DNA of 64,000 nucleotides from Adineta steineri (Eukaryota; Rotifera; Eurotatoria; Adinetida; Adinetidae): positions 744,001-808,000 of the forward strand of contig CAJNOI010000005.1 in the NCBI GenBank assembly GCA_905250115.1, written 5' to 3'. Position 1 is the stretch's first letter; each line of letters starts with the position of its first letter. The translations under genes were made by a program, and so were the position numbers. Below the pieces are notes generated by a model. The model saw only the letters and a list, made by a program, of their open reading frames with translations, was not told where the DNA came from and searched no databases. This document shows positions 1-11,900 of the stretch, piece after piece.

Positions 1-1
1 A

Positions 2-721
2 GGACAAATCATTGCAGGTGGAAATGGACAAGGAAATCGAATGGATCAATTGTATTATCCAACAGATGTGATTGTTCACCAACAAACTCATTCGATCATC
101 ATTGCTGATCAAGGGAACAGACGAGTGATTCAATGGTTCAATCAAAATCAGCAGATACTCATTAACAATATTGACTGTTCTCGTTTGGCAACGGATAAAC
201 ATGGATTTCTTTATGTTTCTGATCATCAGAAGAATGAAGTAAAACGATGGAAAATGGGTGAATATAACAATGAAGGAATTGTAGTAGCAGGTGGAAATGG
301 AAACGGGAATAACCTCAATCAACTCAATTCTTCAGGTTTTATTTTTATTGATGAAGATCAGTCTGTTTATGTATCGGATAGAGACAATCATCGTGTAATG
401 AAATGGAGAAAAGATGCAAATGAAGGGAGAATTGTAGCTGGAGGAAATGGTAGAGGAGAAAGTCTCAATCAATTGTCTTATCCTCGAGGAGTAATAGTTG
501 ATGAATTGGATCAAATCTATGTAGCAGATAGTGGGAATGATCGAATAATGCGTTGGTGTGAAGGAAAAGAAGAAGGTGAAATTGTTGTTGGTGGTACTAA
601 AAAAGGAAATCGATCAAATCAATTGAATACTCCCCTGGGTATATCTTTTGATGATGAAAGAAATCTTTATGTTGCTGATTGTTTAAATCATCGAATACAA
701 AAATTTGAAATAATTTTGTGA
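2..721 (+). CDS. NHL-repeat protein, C-terminal part (5' end outside window)
   Basis: The frame is open from the first bases of the window and ends at TGA 719-721, so only the C-terminal part is present, about 239 residues with no intron. It is built of four to five NHL-type beta-propeller repeats; each carries a glycine-rich turn (AGGNGQGN, AGGNGNGN, AGGNGRGE, VGGTKKGN), a NQL motif and a strand such as IYVADSGNDRIMRW. NHL propellers are protein- or RNA-binding scaffolds, often at the C-terminus of B-box/coiled-coil (TRIM-like) proteins, and such proteins are numerous in bdelloid rotifers. The second copy at 4432-5459 shows what the missing N-terminus may look like. The first 23 bases equal 5437-5459, right at the edge of an assembly gap, so the two loci are close paralogues or this region is misassembled. 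The cellular role is unknown. Confidence 0.85.
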   Translation, partial: GQIIAGGNGQGNRMDQLYYPTDVIVHQQTHSIIIADQGNRRVIQWFNQNQQILINNIDCSRLATDKHGFLYVSDHQKNEVKRWKMGEYNNEGIVVAGGNGNGNNLNQLNSSGFIFIDEDQSVYVSDRDNHRVMKWRKDANEGRIVAGGNGRGESLNQLSYPRGVIVDELDQIYVADSGNDRIMRWCEGKEEGEIVVGGTKKGNRSNQLNTPLGISFDDERNLYVADCLNHRIQKFEIIL

Positions 722-758
722 ATGGAGTTTTGATTTTAAAGAAAAGAATTTTTTATTA

Positions 759-764
759 AATAAA
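759..764 (+). terminator. Possible polyadenylation signal of the NHL gene
   Basis: AATAAA lies 38 bases after the stop codon. In such AT-rich DNA the hexamer is common by chance, so position is the only support. Confidence 0.35.
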
Positions 765-1003
765 TAATCGAGAAATAAAAGAAAAAATAAAGTTTTGTTT
801 ATTGAAAATCAATGAAAAAAATCGATTAAAATTTGAAGAAAAAGACATATTTTGACAAAAGAACGAGGTAAGATGTTTTTGTTTTTTTTCATGAAAATTA
901 AACTTAATTTTATAATTTTGATTAAGGAATTTGAATAAATAAATGTTAAATTATTCATGTTCTGTTAACTTTTGTTGAATTTGATAGAAGGAAAAAAAAC
1001 AAA

Positions 1004-1069
1004 ATAAAAGATTTTTTTGATTTGAATTGAATTCAAATAAAAGATTTTTTTGATTTGAATTGAATTCAA
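1004..1069. repeat. Two-copy 33 bp tandem duplication
   Basis: Two exact 33 bp copies (1004-1036, 1037-1069) are followed by a few more matching bases. Each unit starts ATAAAAG and ends TTGAATTCAA. It lies in non-coding DNA and looks like a recent slippage duplication. Confidence 0.85.
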
Positions 1070-3568
1070 ATAAAAATTATTTGAAAAGAAGGTTTTCTGT
1101 TTAATTAAATACTATATAAGTATTTTTGTTATTCCGATTGAATAAAAATTGAAAAGAGAAAAGATTGTTTTTGAACAAAACAAATTTAGAAACGATTTTT
1201 CTTTAATAAATTAATAAAAATTGAATTGAAGAATAGTTTGTCAAAATGAACACAATGGAAAAAATTTGATTTGAAATCTCAAAATAGATCAATGAACATT
1301 TTCATTTAAATGAAAACAAAAAAATAATCTCGAAAGAAAAATGACTTAAGAGTATGAATATTGTTTTCACTCATAGTGACATTTGAAAGTCGAATTTCTT
1401 TTAGGAAAACAATCATTGGACTAATTAACGAAATGATCGAATGAGTAACAAAAAATGTTTATAATTATTTGAAGTTGATAGTCACTTAACCAAATACTTA
1501 AGGTACATGATGAAATAAATTGTAAAATGCATTTTTAAATATTTTCAAATTAGTCTGTCAAGAATATATACGGCTACGAGAAATTGTTTGTCCTGATGAT
1601 ACAAATAAAAAATGAACTATGATTTTCATATAAATAGACATATTATATATTTATATTAATTAGGGAAATTTTTCAATATTTAAAATTTATTTAATTTATT
1701 TTATAATAATTTAATAAATAAATGTAATCATATGTATTCAACTTAAATAATAATATCTTTAAGATAATCAATCGATATTGTTTTATTTGTAGTTTTAATT
1801 AAAAAACGAATATACGTATGTAGAATATAGAAGACTCATTACAAGAAAGAATATTAACACGTATACATTATTTAAGAAAGGAAAAAACTAATAAAGATTT
1901 GTCTTTACTTTCAACAGAATGAATTGAATGTTTAATAGAAAATTATGTCTATGATAGAAAGCTTGTTATTAAATCTCTTTAATTTCTCTCGAGATTCTTC
2001 AATATAGTTTTGATGATTTAATAAATAAAAAGATATTTTATAATTTATTAATTAAATTTTATAGAATTACTAATATCTGGCATTGACTACTGATCAATTC
2101 TTCTACTTATCCATTGACGATTCTTACTGATTTCATACATGAAATTATCTAATTCGAATATATCACATCACTTATTCTTTGATGATGATCATATGCAATT
2201 TTAATATTTCGCTTTTTCTTTTTCTATTGACATTCATATCGACTTATAATTATTCGTTTTTTCAATATTAAAAATCTTAAGAAATGTCATTTTCATCGAA
2301 TCTTTTTCATCATATCAATATTATTATTATTTTAGCTTTATTATAATAAATTACATATGAATAATAATATTACTGTTTCATTCAATTTTCATATAGATAT
2401 ACATAAGATAATGGTTTAAATTTATTTTAAAAATATCTTACATCAAAAGTATCACAGAATTTCTATGACAAAATCTATTTTAAACAATATAGAATATTTT
2501 CAAACATGTTTTATTATGTATTTGTACTGAAATATATTAAAATAACATTGGAAATATCCCTTTGTATATAATACTTTCGTTTTTATTCTTACATCTGACT
2601 ATATCTTATTTATTTGCTTTTTTCGATATAGTTTTTCTTCTTCAATTAAATGACTATATTTATCAGTGCTTTTATTTTCGATAGATTTTCTTCTGTGGAA
2701 AATGTATCTGACATTTTCCATTTCATCAATTAACAAAACAAAACTATTGAAAATTTATTTTTTATTAAAAATAGTATTCTTCAATCTTGTTGCGTGATAA
2801 AACTCTAATAATCTATTTAATCAAAAATAAAGTCTATTTTTTTTATTTTGTTTTTTCTCTTATTCATTTAAAACATCAAATTTTATTCTTTTGAAAAACA
2901 GTTAGAAGAATTTAATCAATAAAAAAAGATATTCAAAGTGGTGTTACAACCTTATCGAAAATTGAAGAAAATGTGAGTATTTATACGATGAGAAGTGATT
3001 ATACTTCTTCAGTTATTTCCATCTGCGCAATACAATATATTCTGGGAAAATAGCTATATGTGGTATTCCTTTGTTCATAACTGGGAAATAACTCACTGCC
3101 AGAGAAATCAACAGAACAGAAAAAAAAGAGAGAAAAATACCCATATTATCGTATATGTGATTGATGAAGAGAACGAATATTTTATTTGTTCACTTACAAG
3201 TGATATAGATAGAATTCTTATTCATATCGAAAACTTAGAAATTTAATTATTTGAAATAGTTTGATTTAGGTAAGTTAGTTTTTTGTAATGATATGAAAAA
3301 ATGAGGGAAAAAGAATATCAAAGAATAACCATCTTGAGAATGAGAGTGATGAAAATGAACATGACGATGCAGTTGGATCCATGTGGAGCATAAAGTATGA
3401 ATGTGTTATCACTCTGTATTGTTGTTTATTCCTCTTCTTTCACAAAACAGGAATCATCCTTCTCGTCACGCTATTCACTCCTTACACACTCAACGATATC
3501 AGTAGTACGTGAGAAAACGAAAGAAAATCAGCATTCTTTATGGAAAGTGATATATCATGCGTATCTTC
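1070..3568. other. Intergenic, no gene recognised
   Basis: AT-rich sequence with short open frames only, such as 2995-3246 and 3397-3633. None has a recognisable domain, splice pattern or compositional sign of coding. The last part runs into the left terminal inverted repeat of the element at 3569. Confidence 0.6.
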
Positions 3569-4158
3569 TTGATTGCGATCATTTTTCTTTAATTGACAAA
3601 AAAATATGTCCGCAATCAAGAAACGGCGGGTAAGAGAAAAAAACGGGCGCATTTAATAGACTGCCCGCAAAATAGAATCGAATTGTGAGGATAAAAGTGT
3701 CCGCATTATAGAATTACTGAAAAGAAAGAAATCGACAGATAAGTGTAGGACATTTTAATAAATTATATAGACGAAATTATCGCTAGTGACATGATGTGGT
3801 ACTGAATATATGAGTGCTGTCCAGGTCATTTTTTTCGAAAGTGTATGCTAGGTATAGACTTATTTAAAGCAACCGAAATAGAAATAAACAGTTCATAAAA
3901 TGTTCTCTTTGCTATAGAAAAAGATGATGCTGATTATGAACCTAAACCATAACTGACTTCAATCTGCTTGTATTTCTTGTGTTTTCTTCTTTCTTTATAT
4001 AATAAACTTTAGTTTCTATAATGCGGCTATTTTTACTGCTATACTTCGATTTTATTTTGCGGACAGTCTATTAAATGCGAACATTTTTTCCTCTTACCCC
4101 CCGTTTCTTGATTGCGGACTTTTTACTCTAATTGACGAAAAAATTTGACCGCAATTAA
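3569..4158. mobile_element. Foldback/MITE-like element with 145 bp terminal inverted repeats
   Basis: Bases 3569-3713 and 4014-4158 are inverted copies of each other. Both 145 bp arms share, in order, an outer TTGATTGCG/TTAATTGCG end, CCGCAATCAAGAAACG, GGGTAAGAG, GCATTTAATAGACTG, CCGCAAAATA and CCGCATTATAGAA. Each arm can also fold on itself, because the outer TTGATTGCG pairs with CGCAATCAA at 3611-3619. The roughly 300 bp centre has no long open frame, so the element is non-autonomous. I could not define a clear target-site duplication. The family is unknown; size and structure fit a MITE or foldback DNA transposon. The arms are more G+C-rich than the flanks. Confidence 0.8.
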
Positions 4159-4431
4159 GCTGTAGCCGTATCATGTTATAACAGAGTACAGATCTATGTT
4201 TAATCTTTACCTACCTTCAAATCTACATTAAGACATTTTTTTATTGATTAAGCATCACTAGAATTGTTTGAGTTTTTATTTAAAATTAACAAAAACAAAT
4301 TCTTTTTCGATTTCTTCTTCCACTACTGAACAACCTTTTTAGTGTCATGGAGTTATTCATTTTAATATATCTATAGAAGTAAATAAGGACATATTCATTT
4401 CTTTTATAGACTTCTAATCAAAGACATAGCA

Positions 4432-5459
4432 ATGGCCAGCAATAAAACACGATGTTTTACATGTAATAAGAAAAAACTAACATATACTTGTGAAGGGTGT
4501 TCACAAAGATTTTGTTTAATGGATTTAACAGCACATCGTCAAATATTAAATTATGAATTAGATCAAATTACTGATGATTATAATCACTTTAAACAAGAGA
4601 TTAATGAACAACAACTTAACACACATGATCTTTCTTTATTCGATAAAATTAATCAATGGGAAATCGATTCAATTGAGAAAATTAAACAAAAAGCAGAAGA
4701 TTGTAGAGAAATTGTCGTTAAATCATCACAAACATATATTGGAAAGAAATTTAATGATTTACGTGAACAAATAGAACAAATTCATAAAGGAAATGAATTT
4801 AATGAAATTAATTTAGAGTATTTAAGAAATCAATTAATGAAAGTTACACAAGAATTTTATAATTCATCAAATGCTTCTATTCAACACGATTCAAAACCAT
4901 TTATTAATGAAATTTCAGTTATTTCATTAAAAAGTAAGTTTTTAATAAATAATTTCCACGAACAAAAATTCTCATTTTTTATAATATTGTTGAAAAACTA
5001 TAAAAACAATGATGAAGAAGATAAAAAAATCGAGATGATTATTATTGATGTATATATTCATTAAATCAACAACAATAATACTAATATAGAGAAAAGATTA
5101 AATTTATTTGTATGTGAAGAGAAAGTATGACAGGATATGGAATAATACTTTATTAAAAAAAAGATTTTTCTTCAGTTTTAAAAGATGTTCGATTGATAAA
5201 AAACAACATTTTCTTTTTCTCCTTTTCATAAAAATATTTTGTTTTTATTATTTTCTAGAACCAAAACTCAAGAAATGGAATCAAAATGCCATCACTGTGG
5301 CTGGTGGAATAGGATACGGAGAACAATTAAATCAACTTCGTGGCCCTCAAGGAATCTTTATTGATAAAAACAAAAATATTTTTATCGCTGATGGTGAGAA
5401 TCATCGTATAGTTGAATGGAAATATAATGCAAAGGAAGGACAAATCATTGCAGGTGGAA
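4432..5459 (+). CDS. B-box zinc finger / coiled-coil / NHL protein, 3' end lost in assembly gap
   Basis: Exon 1 is 4432-4933 and exon 2 begins at 5259; GTAAGT at 4934 and TTTCTAG at 5253-5258 join in phase (A|AA, lysine) and give KPKLKKWNQNAITVAGG. The N-terminus is a B-box-type zinc finger: C-x2-C (CFTC), then C-x2-C (CEGC), C, D and H in FCLMDLTAH, at about residues 8-32. A mainly helical, probably coiled-coil region follows to about residue 160, then the first NHL repeats (AGGIGYGEQLNQL, IFIADGENHRIVEW). The sequence is cut in AGG, before a 100-N gap. The architecture is TRIM-like without a RING finger. Such proteins are usually scaffolds; partners cannot be inferred here. The preceding tail at 2-721 is a neighbouring paralogue or a displaced part of the same gene. 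Confidence 0.82.
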
Positions 5460-5559
5460 NNNNNNNNNNNNNNNNNNNNNNNNNNNNNNNNNNNNNNNNN
5501 NNNNNNNNNNNNNNNNNNNNNNNNNNNNNNNNNNNNNNNNNNNNNNNNNNNNNNNNNNN
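5460..5559. other. Assembly gap (100 N)
   Basis: Exactly 100 N, the usual placeholder for a gap of unknown length. It cuts the NHL gene. The 345 bp after it, up to the small gene at 5905, show no NHL coding sequence. Confidence 0.99.
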
Positions 5560-5904
5560 TAAAAATCTGCTAACTCTTTTGTGCTCATACAATGGATGCG
5601 ATTCAACAGGTTCGTGATTTTATTAAGGAGCATGACTTTCATAAACTCATTGAATGAAAATATATCCTGCTTATTCAAGACAGACGATGAAATACAATTC
5701 GAAAGAATGTTCTATGTAGGAGTTTAATGTATTGTCTAACTCCGGTATGAAATTGGAGAATAATCTAACAACAAAATCTATTCACTGGTTAAATCTAATA
5801 GAACACGCGAGTACAATATCAGAGTACATGAGTATTTTTTACTCTCTCATACTAGATTTGTTTTGACTAGTAACACTAAGTAAATTTTATTGAAGTGAAG
5901 AGTA

Positions 5905-6155
5905 ATGACAGCAAAGATTCTACCAATTGAGTATACAGATGAAAGAACAATAGAAATCCGTGGACGGTATGAAATTTTATTTAATAAAACTTCTCAATAA
6001 TATTATTTCATTTTAGTAAATACAAGCGTGTAAACAAAATGATTGTGTTATCATTTTGTAGTGTTTTCATAGTTTTTGCTGTAATTGTAACATTAATCAT
6101 CACAGGATGTGCATCCTTACTTCCATCGAATGGAGGAAATCAAACAATATATTAA
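5905..6155 (+). CDS. Small single-pass membrane protein, 66 aa, two exons
   Basis: Exon 1 is 5905-5966 and exon 2 is 6017-6155, joined over a 50 bp intron (donor GTATGA, acceptor TTTTAG) to give CG|T, arginine, in phase; the total of 201 bases is 66 residues plus TAA. The N-terminal 28 residues are polar (starting MTAKILPIEYTDERTIEIRG, then a basic KYKRVNK). A strongly hydrophobic helix follows at about residues 29-50 (MIVLSFCSVFIVFAVIVTLI), then a short tail ending NGGNQTIY. The positive residues before the helix suggest the N-terminus is cytosolic. I do not recognise the family. Support is the clean intron, the open frame and the sensible membrane topology; expression is unproven. Confidence 0.6.
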
Positions 6156-6893
6156 ACTAATTTTGATAACAATAAAAATTACTCATATAATATCTCTCAA
6201 TCAATTTAATTCTGCAAATATATAGTAGGTTTTTATTATTTACAATTTAATAGACTCAGTATATGAATTGAAAATCTTTTTTAGTTCTAAAAAACAATTT
6301 CATCAAATATAATCAATAACGATTTATCATTCATTAAAAATCAATTCTTTTTTCTATTGATACAATTTCTTACACAAAATGGAATAAAGAACGATTCAAA
6401 TAATCTTTCAACTATTACATTATTCTCATAATATGCATCAGAATCCTTAAAAAGATATCTATGTAGTTCAATTTATTTATTTAATAAAGCCCGGGTGGCT
6501 CAAACTCAATCAAAATATCAATTTTAAAATAGAAATTATTTTACATGATAAACAGATTGTATTTAATCTAATCTTCTTTTAATAAGTGTTATCATTATAT
6601 GTAATAAATGTAACGTTTCTAATAATTATTTAAATAAAAATATATTTTTCATTGAATCTACAATTTGATATATATCGTATGAAAACAATAAGCAATCAGT
6701 TATGATTCTATTCAATTATAAACACTTGACTATCGCACTTATATTCTTAAGCACATGTATATATTACGACAATCAGTGACATCTTCTTTTCAATACACGA
6801 ATATACCTTGAACGAACGATCATACTTGATGATTAATTCTTATTGACATGGTGGTATACATATCGATCATTTATTGTATATTAAAAAAACAAA
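6156..6893. other. Intergenic, nothing recognised
   Basis: AT-rich with no open frame or repeat of note. It must hold the PICK1 promoter. The last 60 bases before the ATG include short TATA-like stretches that are not distinctive in this composition. Confidence 0.5.
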
Positions 6894-8598
6894 ATGGATT
6901 TCGAATATTTAGAAGAAGATACTCTGTATGTTTATCATATAATATAATATCCTATTTTATTCATTAATATTTATTTTAGTGGTATGACATTAACGTCAGG
7001 AACATGTGTATTAAAAAAAGATGATCAAAATTTAGTTGGAATTAGTATTGGTGGTGGTTATCCATATTGTCCTTGTTTATATATTGTACAAATATTTGAT
7101 AATACATCTGCATCAAGAGATGGATCAATGGCTGCAGGTTGAAATCTAGAATTAATTATATAAACTTATAGTATGAATTATTAATTTGAATAGGAGATGA
7201 AATTGTTTCTGTTAATAATAAATCAGTAAAAGGACGAACAAAAGTTGAAGTAGCTAAACTTATTCAAGCTTCCAAAGTATTTTGTTTTGATCATATTAAA
7301 ATCATCTATTTTAAATATTTTTTCTTTCTAGTCAGAAGTAAGAATTCATTATAATAAATTACATGCTAATCCAAAAGAAGGAAAAACATTAGATATTAGT
7401 AAGTTGAATTTTTTATTTTATTCGAATTTTTGAAATTACATTTTTTTTTTGTTTAATTAGTTTTAAAAAAAAGTTAAACATCGTGTAGTCGAATCCATGA
7501 GTTCATCAACTGCCGATGCTTTAGGTTTTAGTCGTGCTATTTTATGCAACGGTATGAATAAATTAAAAACTATATATTCTATTTCGAATTTTTTTGTTCT
7601 TTTTTAGATAGTTTAATTAAAAAATTAGATGAACTTGATCATACAGCAGATTTATATCGTGGTCTTATAAAACATACACGTTCAGTACTTAAGGGCATAT
7701 TTGAATTAGCTCGTATACATCGTAATTTTGGTGATGCATTTGCTAATATTGGTGCTCGTGAACCTCAATTTAAAGCATCAGAAGCATTTACAAAATTCGG
7801 TAATGCTCATCGACAAATCGATCTGTACGCCCTAAAACTACTTGAAACCGTTAAACCGGTAATATAAAACATTGAAATTTGTTTTTTAAATATTAACAAA
7901 TCATTTTAGATGGTGAACGATTTAAATACATATTTAACGAAAGCTATTCCTGATACTCGATTGACAATTGAAAAATATGCTGATGCTAAATTTGAATATT
8001 TAGTAAGATTATATAGAGTAACTTATTCCATATTAATATTATGATTTCTTTAGTCATATTGTTTGAAAGTAAAAGAATTGGATGATGAAGAACATAGTTA
8101 TGCAGCATTACAAGAATTACTTTATCGTGTTGAAACTGGAAATTATGAATATCGGTTAGAAATTTTATTTTTAGGATATTGAACAAAAATATTTATCTAT
8201 TTATTTTAGATTACTTCTTCGTTGTCGACAAATAGCTCGTGATCGTTTTGCTTCGATGCGTTCCGATGTACTTGTAAAATTAGAATTACTTGATCAAAAA
8301 CATGGTTATAATTTTGTATTTGTAAAATATATTTCGATTTTATTTGTTTTTACTTTCAGTTCAAGATATTGTCTTTCAATTACATCGTTTTATCACTGCT
8401 CTTGAAAAATATCATAAAAATTGTGATGCAATTATGAAAGAAGCTGATATATTTCCAATTGAAGTTGATCTGAGTTTAGCAGTATTTCATAAAAAAAATC
8501 TCGATGATGATGATGATGATGATGAACTCGATAACGAATCTAATCAAAATGAACAACAAAAGACAGAAGATGAGGATTTCTTTAATATTGGAGATTAA
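6894..8598 (+). CDS. PICK1: PICK1 (PDZ + BAR domain protein), with a one-base shift in a poly-A run
   Basis: Ten exons: 6894-6925, 6980-7137, 7194-7276, 7332-7398, 7461-7551, 7608-7858, 7910-8002, 8054-8154, 8210-8304, 8360-8598. The PDZ domain (about residues 20-105) has the carboxylate loop LVGISIGGG and ends SEVRIHYNKL. The BAR/arfaptin-homology domain follows (about 135-350; VESMSSSTADALGFSRAILC, LIKHTRSVLKGIFELARIHR). The tail is acidic (DDDDDDDELDN). PICK1 binds the C-termini of receptors and PKC alpha through PDZ and curved membranes through BAR, in vesicle traffic. Exons sum to 1210 bases, one more than a multiple of three. The excess base is in the eight-A run 7465-7472; seven A would restore ILKKVKHR and give 402 residues (human PICK1 is about 415). 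Use of an AG at 7472-7473 would also restore frame, dropping LKKV. The C-terminal domains are intact, so a sequencing error is likely. Confidence 0.93.
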
Positions 8599-8995
8599 TC
8601 AATCGAATTTTTTTTATATGATAGTGACATAAAATTTTCTTGTGTTTTCCAAACTGACTGTGAACTTGTTTTTTAACATGAATATGTGATATTTTATCAT
8701 GATACGATTTTATTTGATAAAAATATATTGTTTAAGAATTTCTATCAAAAAATATTTCATAAAGAAAGATCTGTTTAATCTTGAATTTCTATAATAGTAT
8801 TTTGCTTTCGAATGTAGAGGTCACTAGAAATAGTAGACCACTATAATAACTAATTCAATTGGTATTTCATATTCTCTAATCATCTGGAGGTAAAATTTCG
8901 AAGTTACTATTACTAGACTCGATACTGTATTAAACATAGATTTTATTTTATTTTCTACTCTAACTTTTCATTTCAGATTATTTGTTGCTAACATC
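8599..8995. other. Intergenic between PICK1 and GNL3
   Basis: About 400 bp of AT-rich DNA. Near the end, TTTTCATTTCAG (8966-8977) precedes the GNL3 ATG by about 18 bases and could be the acceptor of a 5' UTR intron or of a trans-spliced leader. Confidence 0.4.
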
Positions 8996-11900
8996 ATGGT
9001 TAAAATAAGTATGTATAATTATTTTTTGTTTTGTTAAATATTTATATATTTATATTTAGCTAAAAAAAGTAAACGAGTTTCATGTGCTCATCGTTATAGT
9101 ATCCAGAAGAAAGTTCGTGGTCATAATAAGAAAATGAAAAAAGAAGCACGAAAACATCCGGAATTTAAAAGTAATTTTAAATAATAAAACTATTTTTTTT
9201 ACACAATTTTTTTTCTTTCGAAAATAAATAGAAAAGAGAACAAAAGATATAAAAATACCAAATTCAGCTCCATTCAAAGATGAATTATTACAACAAGCTG
9301 TGGAAGCTAAAAAACAAGTTTGTTTAGAAAATATAAGTTTAATTCAAAATTATTTCTTTCATTTGTTTGTTTTTCAGTTAGAACAAGAAAAACTAATAAA
9401 AAAACAAGAACGTGCTTTAGCTCGTCAACAACCGAAAACTGATCGACCAAAATCATTAACATCAATGATGCATGAGGTTGAACGACGACGAAATGTATTT
9501 GACGATGAACACGTTTCAACAAATGTAATTTGTTTTAATTTTTTTCATTTATATTTGATTGTATTTTTATTTATATTAGAATCATCATATTCACCTATTA
9601 AGTGAAACTGGTGAAGGTGATGAAAGATCTCGAAAAACATTCTATCGAGAATTTAAAAAGGTTGTCGATGCATCGGATATCATCATTCAAGTTCTCGATG
9701 CTCGTGATCCACTTGGATGTCGATGTCCACAAGTTGAACAAGCTGTGTTAACCTCAGGAAAAAATAAAAAACTTATTCTATTGTTGAATAAAATCGGTAT
9801 GAAATATCTTTTAGAACTTTTTTCAAAAATCTACTACAGTGTAGATAAGTTTCCTCAATGAGTTCTATGATTCAAGTCTGAGAAAATCATTTCTTGATAA
9901 CACCATCTTAAAGAGTATATGATTTTGAGCAAAATGAAGGCTCACCGCGTCTTCTAGGGCTGACTGCTGAGAATTTATATAAGTCAGAAAAAGCGAACTT
10001 TTTCAAAACATCGGTGGGAAGTGCTAAAACCCAAATTTTTTAAGTTCTCAGCAGTCAGCCATGGGAAACGCAGTGACCCTTCATTTTATTCAGAATCGTA
10101 TGCTCTTTAAGATAGTGTTGTCAAGAAACGATTTTCAAGGATCTTTTGAGCACTTCATTGACTACTTAAATCATTTAGAATAAAATATACATAGACCATC
10201 TGTTTTATTAAGATGCGGAATGAAAAAAACCTTTCTAAATTCATTCATTTTATTAGATCTTATTCCACGAGATAATCTTGATAAATGGTTAAAATATTTA
10301 CGTAATGAATTTCCAACAATTGCATTTCGTTCATCGACTCAAAATCAACGTGATCGATTAGTATGAATTAAGATTTATTTTTAAATAGAAATTTATTATT
10401 TTTTGTGTAGGGTCATGTTAAAGCATCTCTAAAAGCTTGTGATGAACATTTACTTAAATCATCAAATAAATGTATTGGTGCATCAACATTAATGAGTCTT
10501 CTTTCGAATTATTGTCGAAAACAAGATATAAAAACAAGCATTACTGTTGGTATTGTTGGTATGAATTTTTATTTTTTATGATAAAATTTATTTCTAAAAT
10601 TAATAATTTATTTTAAGGATTTCCAAATGTTGGAAAAAGTAGTGTGATTAACAGTCTTAAACGAAGTCAAGCATGTGAAACTGGTTCAATGCCTGGTATA
10701 ACTAAGTAAAAACAGATTTAAAAAATTTATTTTTTGTTGTTATTAATAATATTTATCTGTTTTTTAGACAAATGCAAACAATTAAATTAGATAAACTAAT
10801 TAAACTATTCGACAGTCCCGGTATTGTTATGTCAAAAGATACTGATCCAGCTAGTCTTGTACTTCGTAATTGTGTTCGTGTAAGTTAAAAAAAATACAAT
10901 TGATTATATTCTATTAGTAAACATTTTTACTATACGTATTACAAAAGATAATTCAAATTTCATAAACTAACCATTTGCCAGTAGTGAAAATCTATTATTT
11001 TGTCTTTAATAAACAGCATAGATTAGATATGCACCAGTGCTATCTGACTGGGTCCCAGTGAGAATGTATCATCCCGACTTTATTTTATCCGGTTTTCTAA
11101 ATTTCGTCAAGAGAAATTTAATTCTAAAATATTTTTTTATATCACATTATGAAATAAAGTTTTTGAAGAAAATGTTTTTTCTAGTTTTATATATAATCAA
11201 ATTTTTATCTAAAATATTATTTAGATTGAAACAATTGAAAATCCAGTTCCACCTATTGAATTATTACTTAATCGATGTAGTAAAGAACAGGTAAACATCT
11301 AGTTTTTCATAATTAACGAAACATAACCCCTTTTTTTAAATAGATGATGCTTCACTACAATCTAAGTGATTTTCAAGATGTTAATGAATTTCTTTCAAAA
11401 ATGGCTTTAAAAATGGGTAGTTTAAAAAAAGGTGGTATACCCGATATAAATAAAGCTGCACAACGAATACTATCTGATTGGACAAATGGTAAACTAACTT
11501 ATTTTACTGAACCACCTGAACGTACAGGTGAAATACTTAGTACTGAACTTGTTACACAAATGAAAGAAGCATTTGATATTGATGGTTTATTAAAAACTGA
11601 AGATGAACAATTAAAAGATTTACGTAATACTCCAATAGGTGGTATATCTTTACCAGCATCTATTCCAACACAAGCAGCTATGGATTTAGATAAAGAAGAA
11701 TCTATTAAATCCGATGATGAAGAAAGCCTTGGTGAAGAAATGGATGAAGATCATGATGAAAAAGATCAATCAAAAGCAACAAAAGATCCAAAAAAAGTAT
11801 TGAAATGAAAAAGAAATCTTTCGATTTTGATCTCTGAATTTTCTTTTAAGGTTCGTTTTACTGTTAAAGCAAATGATAAAAAAAAACATTTATCAAAAAA

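Noticed and set aside
2995..3246. 83-codon open frame, plus strand
   Set aside because: No domain, no splice context, composition of random AT-rich sequence.
3397..3633. 78-codon open frame, plus strand
   Set aside because: Runs into the left inverted repeat of the foldback element; the overlap explains its end and no coding signal remains.
6480..6510. CCCGGGTGGCTC motif standing out from the AT-rich flank
   Set aside because: Looks like a possible tRNA or promoter fragment, but no cloverleaf arms or paired stem could be found.
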